DNA of 64,000 nucleotides from Coenobita brevimanus (lineage: Eukaryota > Arthropoda > Malacostraca > Decapoda > Coenobitidae): NCBI GenBank assembly GCA_032717465.1, contig CM064697.1, forward strand, positions 1,092,501-1,156,500, in the 5' to 3' direction. The notes beneath the pieces were generated by a model. The model ran no database searches. It saw nothing but the letters and a program-made list of their open reading frames with translations, and was not told the origin of the DNA. Positions 55,985 through 64,000 of the stretch are shown here, piece by piece. Positions within the stretch are counted from its first letter, which is position 1; each line of letters begins with the position of its first letter. A program made the translations under genes and the position numbers.

Positions 55985-57190
55985 TGACAGAACTTTTGTT
56001 GGCAACAGTAGCTGTAGTATACAAGCTGGTCTCCCTCAATGGTGACCTCCTATTCTGGAGCCGCGCAGAAGGCTAAGGATGTTGGTTTAAGACGCACAAA
56101 CATTGTTACAAGGCTTCATGAAATCCCAGTAATCGTTTTGTTTTCACCCAGTGGAACTGGACCACTCCTACAGCTTGAAGATTATGTGGTGGTTGCATGA
56201 AATTCAGTGAACCTTAGTCATGAGTTAGGAATGAGTCTCCCAGCCTACTAGACAAACAGACCTTCCAGTCCAACTACAGTATACTCGGCCAACAACTGAG
56301 CTGGAAGGGATAGGGATCATTGGCAGTGTAATCACTGTAAAATGACAACAACCGAATTCCATTTTGTCCACGTAGGAGAGTAGGGGTTCGAGGACAGGTT
56401 ACAGTCCGTAACATTTAACGGTAAAAGACCTACCAACGCTCCTGGTAGCGTCTACAGTGACAGAAAATCCTTTGGTCATCCCTTGGTGTGTAGGTAAGAT
56501 TGCGTTCCAACCCAATCTCTCTGCCACTCGCACCACAATAATATAATTCGGAAACTTTAAAATCATACAAAATCACCCTCCTGCACATGACAATATTAAG
56601 GGTACTGACCAAAGAGTCCTGAAGCTCCCCCATCCAATAATTTTGCATTTCTACATTTTATTCGTCCTATCTCCAGACAGTTTTACTCGACTTGGGAGAG
56701 ATCTGCAGCACTTAAAGAGTTAATGAAGGCTATATCGAAACCCTCCTGTTCAAGAAGTCTCAAAAGGTTCGATAAAAATCGTCTGGGGATAACAAAAACA
56801 AAGCAATACGTTATTGGACTGAAGGTGTGTCAGTTTATAATTTATATAATTCATAGGGAGGCCACCCGCCGTGGAGGGCGGACGTGCCTGTCACTGCCCT
56901 CGGGCGTCTTGAATATTATATAGACAGTAGATAAAAACAGTACGTAAAGCCTTTAAGTGTGCATTTATTTTATAATTATCAATGTACAAAAACACCTTTT
57001 GGACCGGATACCCAAGGACGCATAGATAGGAAAAACCTATTCAATACGATGACGTGTTTTTATTCTTTCTGCTGCCAGGCGATTTTATTCAGCGGTCCAA
57101 CAGCCTCCATTCAAGGGATAGGTGAGATACTGAAGGACGTTTGCATAACCGAGTGAGAATAAGTGATGATCCTGTATCACACAAACATAA
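55985..57190. other. intergenic, no recognisable features
   Basis: A short GC-rich patch at 56858-56910 (GGCCACCCGCCGTGGAGGGC) stands out, but I cannot assign it. AAAATCGTCTGGGG near 56776 and GGCGATTTTATTCAGC near 57078 resemble foldback arms at 10409. Confidence 0.4.
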
Positions 57191-57194
57191 ACCA

Positions 57195-57570
57195 GGGAAT
57201 AGAGTGATGATGATGGTGATGATGTTGATAATGAGGATGATGATGATGAGGAGGAGGAGGAGGAGAAGCGGTGGGAGGGTAACGGTGATGATTTTAATGA
57301 TGATAATAATGATAATGAGGATCATGATTATGTTCATGATGATAAGGAGTAGGAGGGCAATGGTGATATTTTTAATGGTGATGATGATGATAATGATGAT
57401 GATGATGAGGAGGAGAAGCACTGGGAGGGTAATGGTGATGATTTTAATGATGATGATAATGAGGATCATGATGATGATGATGATAAGGAGCAGGAGGGCA
57501 ATGGTGCTGTTTCTAATGGTGGTGATGTTGATAATGATAATAATGAGAATGATAATAATGATGATGGTGA
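57195..57570. repeat. degenerate GAT/ATG trinucleotide array
   Basis: GATGATGAT and GATAATGAT words throughout, with a higher-order unit of about 125 bp (AGGAG...GGGAGGGTAA(C/T)GGTGATG, ATTTTAATGATGAT, GAGGATCATGAT) repeated about three times. Confidence 0.85.
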
Positions 57571-58130
57571 ATCAAAGGGCTGAACCTCAAAAACAAAACT
57601 CAGATAAATGCTTCAGAATGTCCAGCGAACTCTCGTATATCTATCTCCGCGTCGTTCGAAGCCTTTGCACCCTTGCAAATTCCCCTTCCACACTCAGTCA
57701 TCAGCCTTCTCTTGGCCAGGCTATCGTGTTTGGCATTTGCTCTTGCTGTAGTGAGAAAAACTGTTCATTATTTGAGGCCATATAATTTTTGGTCAATAAG
57801 CAGGTAGGATTTGTGTGGGAAGGTGTGGGTAATGAGGTTGGAAGGTGTCTGTGTGTATCTGGAGGTTTGTGTGGGGGGAGGGGGGGGGTCTGTTTGGGGG
57901 TAAGGGACGGAAGGATGGTATGTGTGTGAGTGAGGGAATCTATGTATGGATGAGGGGTCTGTGTGTTTGTCGGAGGTGGTCTATGTGAAGGAAGATTGGT
58001 TGTATGTGTCGGGGAGGTCTTTGGGAGTGGTCTGTGTGAGGAGAGGGAGTATATAATTGTGTGTGGAGGAAGGGAGTCTGTATCAGTACAGTATATGGGG
58101 GTTCGTTTGTGTGTAATTCACTGGGTCGGT
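57571..58130. repeat. G/T-rich low-complexity sequence
   Basis: 57800-58090 is GTGTGTGG- and GGGGTCTGTGTG-rich, a decayed GT-type tract with repeated GAGGTCTGTGTG-like words. Nothing is recognised in 57571-57800. Confidence 0.55.
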
Positions 58131-58139
58131 CAGGATCAC

Positions 58140-58345
58140 TTGATGGTCGTGATCGTCAGCTTTTACCCTCCCGGAAGGGAGCTGAGAGCTCATATAGTCC
58201 GATCTAAGGGCAAGGCTGTGACCTTCACACACGCACACACCCGTCCCCTTGCTCAAAGGGGACAGTAACCACCCACTTCGTCAGTGAAACTTTTCGCAAC
58301 CTGAGCGAGGCGCGAACTCCCGTCCACCAGTTGGCAGGCGAGAGC
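58140..58345 (-). mobile_element. SINE-like element, tRNA-related 5' end
   Basis: On the minus strand: AACGCTCTCGCCTGCCAACT, GGTGGACGGGAGTTCGCGCC (B-box-like GAGTTCGCGCC), then CTCAGGTTGCGAAAAGTTTC and GAGCTCTCAGCTCCC. The A box side is cut by the adjacent microsatellite. Confidence 0.55.
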
Positions 58346-58346
58346 G

Positions 58347-58347
<1 letters not shown>

Positions 58348-58395
<48 letters not shown>

Positions 58396-59765
58396 CTTAC
58401 CTAATTGTTCTTACCTAATTGTATCTTTACAAGAATGAGTCAAGCTCGTACTGTCCCGCGTCTTAAACCATATTTATCGTTCCTATCCTTAAATTTGTGA
58501 ATTGTTTTGGCACACACTATTTCATTCGGTAGTGCATTCCACTGATCAATTGCTCTATTTGGGAAACTAAATTTCCTTACGTCTTTATCACCTCTCTTTT
58601 TATGCAGTTTTTTGCAGTGTCCTCTTGCTGATGCATCCCCATAGGTTAAGTAATCATTTATGTCTATTTTCTCCTTCCCTGATATGCATTTATATAACAT
58701 AATCATGTCCTATCTTTTCCTTCTCTCCTGTAGTGTTGGTAGATTCAGTTTATTTAGTCTTTCTTCGTAGCTTATGTCCCTTAAGCTTGGTACCCATCTT
58801 GTAGCGGCCCTTTGAACTTTTTCAATCTTGTCTATGTGTTTTTTTAGATGAGGACTCCAGACTGTTGATGCATACTCCAGGGTTGGTCTGATGAATGATG
58901 TTATTATCTTTCTTAGCATGTCTTCATTTATGTATGTAAACGCTATTCTGATATTGGCAAGCAGAGTATACATGTTCCGTACCTTCTCACTGATGTGGTC
59001 AGCCGGAGATAGTCTGTTATTGACAATCACACCTAGGTCCTTCTCTCTTTCTGATGTGTGTAGGGTTTTATTTCCTAATGTATAATCCCAATCAGGTCTT
59101 TTTCCACTTTTACCAAACTTGATTACATGACACTTGTCCACATTGAATTCCATTTGCCATGTATTACTCCATTCATGAAGTTTATTTAATTCTTCTTGTA
59201 GCTCTTTACAAGAGTCTGTGTTAGTAATTCTCCTTTGTATTTTTGCATCATCTGCAAACATATTTAGATAGCTTTCATTTCCAGTGTTCCTGTCTATATC
59301 ATTTATATACACTAAAAACATGATTGGTGCCAGCACTGAGCCCTGTGGTACTCCACTAGTCACTTCTTTCCATGATGAGTAATTTCCCCTTAGTACTGTT
59401 CTCATTTTTCTTTTCATGAGAAAATCTTGCATCCAACAATACAGATTGCCTCGAATTCCTCCTTGATGGTACAGTTTCCATAAAAGTCTTAGGTGTGGTA
59501 CTGTGCCAAATGCTTTCTTGAAATCTAAATAGATACTGTCCACTCATCCTTCTCTTTCCTGTAATGTGTCTGTTACTCTGTCGTAGTAGCTCAACAGATT
59601 AGTAACACATGATTTTCCTTTTCTGAAACCAAACTGTCTTTCTGTTATCATACTGTGTTCTTCTAGGTGATTTACCCAAGCTTTTCTTATAAGCTTTTCT
59701 AATACCTTGCTTACAACACTGGATATTGATACTGGTCGGTAGTTAAGTGGATTTTGTCTATTCCT
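58348..59765 (-). mobile_element. CR1-like LINE, 5'-truncated, nearly open reverse transcriptase
   Basis: Minus strand from 59765: NPLNYRPVSISSVVSKVLEK, ITERQFGFRKGKSCVTNLLS, EREG-stop-VDSIYLDFKKAFGTVPH (motif A), SGVPQGSVLAPIMFLVYIND (motif B), LNMFADDAKIQRRI (motif C intact), EKDLGVIVNNRLSPADHISE, STVWSPHLKKHIDKIEKVQR, ERRKR-stop-DMIMLYKCISGKEKIDI, RRGTVRA-stop. Only two internal stops (TGA near 59543, TAG near 58707) were seen over about 440 codons. The 3' tail is AATTAGGTAAGAACA twice, then CA repeats (TG 58348-58393). Confidence 0.93.
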
Positions 59766-59980
59766 AACCTAGCTTAGACCACTACACTCCTAACCTACCT
59801 TACTCTAGACCACCATACTCCTTATCTAGCATACACCACCATCTTTCCTAACCTAGCCTAGACCACCACATTCCTAACTTTCCCTGCCCCATCCTAAAGA
59901 AGACAGGCAACTTAAATTACCACAATCCTCCTACTTACCCCATTTAAACACTCTCACGCCCCATCCCTTCACTTACCTAC
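59766..59980. repeat. diverged short tandem repeats
   Basis: CCTAACCTAGCTTAGACCAC, CCTAACCTACCTTACTCTAG and CCTAACCTAGCCTAGACCAC recur every 35-45 bp. A similar C/A-rich tract is at 63840-64000. Confidence 0.6.
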
Positions 59981-59983
59981 TGA

Positions 59984-60228
59984 TCTCACCTATCTTCATC
60001 CCTTCCCTCTACTCTGCCATCACTACATACCTATGCCCATCCCTTCCCTCTACCCTACCATCACTAAATACCTATCCCCATCCCTTCCCCCCACCCTACC
60101 ATCTATCCCCATCCCTTCCTTCCACTCTACCATCATTACATCCCTATCCCCATCCCTTCCCTCCACCCCACCATCACTACACACCTATACCAATCCCCTC
60201 CTTCCACCCTACCATCAGCACATACCGA
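59984..60228. repeat. 41 bp minisatellite (about 6 units)
   Basis: CCTATCCCCATCCCTTCCCT, CCACCCTACCATCACTACAT repeats head to tail. Confidence 0.85.
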
Positions 60229-60283
60229 GCTAGTTATATTAGAAGACAAGAAAAGTAGTGCATGTTATAATCCTAGAAACGAG

Positions 60284-60525
60284 GTATGTGAGAGGAGCAT
60301 GTGGAGTTACGTGGAGAAACAAACAAATGAGGAGGGGAAGAAGGGTTACGGGGTTGACGTGGATGTGACTGAAAGCGATAAGAGAAATACTGCGAGATGG
60401 TTTGCCCATGTGGGAAGGGTGGAGAATGAAGTATATACTGTACAGTGTGTGAATGAGGTAGTAGGGGGAGGGGGAAGGGAAGGGAAAGACCGAGTATGGT
60501 ATAGGGGGACTGGATGGGAATAAAG
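60284..60525 (+). mobile_element. LINE family G remnant, copy 5
   Basis: RGACGVTWRN-like start, GVDVDVTESDKRNTARWFAH, VGRVENEVYTVQCVNEVVGG. The 3' end is lost; GAT repeats (60535-60605) follow. Confidence 0.8.
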
Positions 60526-60872
60526 ATTATGAAGATATTGATAATGATAAAATGATGACGATGATGGTAATAATGATGATGATGATGATGACGATAATAA
60601 TGATGATTCTCGTCGACAGATGGACGAACGGAACTGCAAGAATCCCACCATTTACCCATCCAGTCATCTGTACATCTCCCCACTCTCGTCGTGATGTTAT
60701 AAGCTAAGTAAAATTTCTCAGTCCATATGTCCGTCTGCCAGAGCAAATATAAGCCTACCTTTTAAAGTTTAATATGAACTCTATATCCTACAAAATCTTT
60801 AATAAGAAAGAAAAAAACTAAATGAACCTAACTAGAATTTTTTGTGAGTCTAGCGAAGGCCAAGGTATAGTG

Positions 60873-61450
<578 letters not shown>

Positions 61451-61459
61451 TGATACATT

Positions 61460-62870
61460 GAATGTGGATTGGGTATAGTGACAGGTTAGTTAATAATGGT
61501 ACATTACATCACACAGGTACTGTGCTTCCACCTGAGCTATTACACAAGAGAATATCACATAGGTATGGTAAGACTGTTTGTATATTCGGCCCCGTGGACT
61601 CTGCGAGGTATACTGGTCTCTTTGTACTTGGCTATCGCCACACTCTGGTTCTAGGGTGTTTAGGTACTAACACAGCACTTTGAGTAGATGGAGGTAGGGA
61701 CACTTTACGGGTGGTGTTCCTGTCTCACTGTTTCTATACCACATACAGTCACTGTCACTAGTGAGTATCTAACACGACACTGGGGTCTTGTTGCATCGTC
61801 ACTTGGCTGCCGGAGTCTGGGCTCAGTTAAGGTGGCCCCGGGGGTTGGAGGGAGCCCTAAGAGTGAGCCCTCCTGCAGAAGGCACGGGACATCTCTCGGG
61901 GGCTTCATGGCTTCATGGGAGTCCTGGGGGCAGTCTGGAGGTCCTGAGGGCTGCAGTCCCCAGTGTTCAGAGACGCCGTCAGGAGGGGGTTGCGGCATCG
62001 GCCTATGTCGGGGTCCATCAGGCGAGTCCTTTCCAGATCCGGCTGGAGGGAGAAGAGCCCAGTGGAAGTCATGGGGCCTCTCCAGTACTTCTCCAGGCTG
62101 GGGGCTGCTTCTGAGTTGTAGGTTGGTGAACAGGAGTCAGCACCTGATGGAGGAGCGGCTACCGGGCGTCTCCTGCCGTAGGGCCCAGCTGCTGGCCGTG
62201 GCCTTCTGGGGGCGCAGCTGCAGGCCGTCGCTAGGCCCGGCTACTGGCCATGGCCTGGGTGAGGGAGCGGCTACAGGCCGACTCAGGGGCACCTTCAGAG
62301 TGGCTACAGGCTGTCTCCTGATTCCCTCTGGAGAGGCTACCGGCCGTCTCCTGCAGGAGGGTTGAGTGACTAAAGGCCGTCTCGTTAGGAGCACCTTCAG
62401 AGTGGCTACAGGTCATCACCTGCAGGAGGGTTGAGCAGCTACAGGCCGTCTCCTGTAGCAGGGTCGAGCGGCTACAGCCCGTCTCATTAGAGGCACCTTC
62501 AGAGCAGCTACAGGCTGTCTCCTGATGAAGGCAGCAGCGGCTACAGGGCAACTCCTGTTTTCCTCCAGAGCGGCTGCAGGCCATCTCCTGTAGGAGAGTT
62601 GAGCGGCCACCTTCCGTCTCAGGGGTGCTGACTGGAGCTGGAGTAACAGCTCCACCCCACAGTTGTCGAAGGTCGGGTTGCCCGCAAGGTAGTTGCGGTT
62701 TCCTGCTCTGGTGGCGGCGGGCGAGTTGCGGGTCGTAGGAGCGCGCGGCCCGGGAGGACTTACGTCCCTCTCGCATGGAGCTGGACTGCGTTCTGTCTAC
62801 CTCTCCGTGGGCTCTTTTTGGGGGTGTCGTGTTGTTTTCAGAGCCCAAACCCGGCATTTTAATTTCCTTG
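61460..62870. repeat. GC-rich block with 35-40 bp minisatellite
   Basis: GC-rich and CpG-containing, unlike the rest of the window. From 62140 to 62610, units near GCGGCTACAGGCCGTCTCCT plus GCAGGAGGGTTGA repeat about a dozen times, with CTCCTGCAGGAG palindromes. Long frames exist on both strands (plus 61688-62365; minus 62857-62231 with repeated STLLQETACSCS). Their repetitiveness argues against reading either as an ordinary gene. An unrecognised retroelement is possible. Confidence 0.6.
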
Positions 62871-63100
62871 GAATTATTATCGTTGTTTTATAGAAAGGGA
62901 GGGGAAGGTTCTATTGCGCACCAGGATTCTGTTGGCCGTACATCAGTGTGCAGTGACACACTGATTAGGGAGCAATCTAGCCGTGAGCTTGACTTCGAGA
63001 ATAATGTATTCAGCACATTTTTCAAGGGGGAGGGAGGCCCATTGTCGATAATCTTCCCCTGGGCCTGGTGATGGCTGTCGGTGGTTTTGCCCGGTACACC
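62871..63100. other. intergenic, no recognisable features
   Basis: Nothing supported. An ACAGT pentanucleotide run follows at 63102-63125. Confidence 0.4.
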
Positions 63101-63119
63101 CCAGTACAGTACAGTACAG

Positions 63120-63740
63120 TTCAGTTTATCCCATTATATGAATGGAAGGCGATGGCGCCCATCATCCACTCACTTAATGCAATGCTTCCAACATCTTCTA
63201 TCCCTTTTTTTATTCTGTCCCTGTGTCTACCCTCCTTTCTTCCCACTTCTTCCTTCCCCTTTCTCATTCTATCCCTGTGTCTGCCCCCCTCTCTTCCTAC
63301 TTCTTCTTTCCCCTTTCTCATTCTATCCCTGTGCTTATCCTCCTCTCTTTCTACTTCTTCCTTCCCCTTTCTCATTCCATCTCTTTGTCTACCCTCCTCT
63401 CTCCACACTTCTTCATTTTTTTCCAGATTACTTTTTAATATTCTTCCACCTCAGGTGGCTCTACACAGAATGACAGGGTTAATGGCTTCCCGTAACACAG
63501 GAAACCAATTTACAACGATGGTCGTAACCATACAAATATAAACAAATTACGGGGTAGCGTGGAACGCTAAACCTCCACACTGTTCGCGCCTCGCTGTGGT
63601 AAGGTGCTATCAGTCGCAAGGAACATGGGTTCACTGCACGGGACAAACCTGCAGGGGTGGTTGCTTGCCTGATGTTGATGGGTCTGCTCGGTCAGACAGA
63701 ATGGGGCTGAGCAATAAATACAACAACAGCCCAGTTATAT
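63120..63740 (+). mobile_element. hairpin-repeat family H, near full-length, CAAC-tailed
   Basis: CATCCACTCACTTAATGCAA, a pyrimidine block with about four TTCCCCTTTCTCATTC units (63230-63390), GGTGGCTCTACACAGAATGA, stem AATGGCTTCCCG / CAGGAAACCAATT, GGGACAAACCTGCAGGGGTG, TTGATGGGTCTGCTCGGTCA and an ACAACAACAG tail. Confidence 0.88.
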
Positions 63741-64000
63741 GTGTAGTTTACCCCAGAGTACCTAAAGCTGACCTCAGTATATGCAATGCTTACCCAAGTA
63801 TATAATTATAAGTTTACAACAATGTATAATTTAACCATATCCTGCCACTATTCTACCCATCAGTCCAACACCCTCCTTTACCACATTCCACCCCACCAGA
63901 CCCCAATTTCTTGAATCCACTTCACCAAACACCGCAATGACTGTAGTCCACCTCAGTAAAACCCACCCTTACCCCTGTCCACCCTAACAAAACCCGCCAC
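63741..64000. other. C/A-rich sequence to window end
   Basis: Loose CCACC...AACACC repeats, similar to 59766-59980; nothing else supported. Confidence 0.4.

Noticed and set aside
57141..57785. Met/Arg/Ile-rich frame of over 200 codons
   Set aside because: Translation of a GAT/ATG trinucleotide array.
62231..62857. 208-codon minus-strand frame with STLLQE repeats as a gene
   Set aside because: Most of it is GC-rich minisatellite; an overlapping frame of similar length exists on the other strand. Kept only as a repeat-block observation.

Overview
This is a eukaryotic genomic window, most likely from a decapod crustacean or another repeat-rich arthropod. Support: long GT-AG introns, a conserved metazoan gene in small exons, very dense CA, CT, GATA and TA microsatellites, several families of decaying non-LTR retrotransposons, tRNA- and 5S-derived SINEs, and arthropod-type TTAGG telomere-like units inside a MITE. 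The organism call is inference; no marker gene fixes the species.

One protein-coding gene is clearly recognisable: a plus-strand GRAMD4 orthologue (GRAM domain-containing 4, also called death-inducing protein) spread over 46 kb (3626-49840). I place 11 exons whose splice phases all agree and that join into 648 codons plus a stop. The N-terminal exons lie upstream of the window. In order the protein has a coiled coil, a disordered linker, a helical region with a first membrane segment, two further membrane segments and a split GRAM domain, then a Lys/Asp-rich tail. Two alternatives stand out. The exon carrying the first part of the GRAM domain (36951-37041) is followed in frame by 262 open codons of Ser/Thr-rich sequence, which suggests an alternative terminal exon that would break the GRAM domain and give a different C-terminus. 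A GC-rich block at 18325-18558 looks like an extra in-frame cassette exon.

Layout: 1-3600, microsatellites, a MITE and dispersed repeats. 3626-14889, coiled-coil exons separated by an 11 kb intron with a dead LINE, SINE heads and minisatellites. 14890-24806, intron with the candidate cassette exon, a repeat block carrying nuclear-receptor-like half-sites, stacked LINE 3' ends and a Jockey/CR1-like LINE ending about 120 bp before an exon. 24807-29589, the compact membrane-domain exon cluster. 29590-49131, large introns with LINE remnants, a piggyBac-like MITE, a repeat family with a conserved hairpin, and the alternative terminal exon. 49132-49840, the last exons. 49900-64000, intergenic repeats: a 200 bp palindrome, a 5S-rRNA-derived SINE with target-site duplication, a 1.4 kb CAGG-type array, a fairly young CR1-like LINE, and a GC-rich minisatellite block.

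The repeats show relationships of their own. The 5S-derived SINE shares its 3' end with the local LINE family that ends in GATA repeats, as expected for a SINE mobilised by that LINE. A second LINE family ends in an AATTAGGTAAGAACA-like tail followed by CA repeats and seems to seed CA microsatellites.
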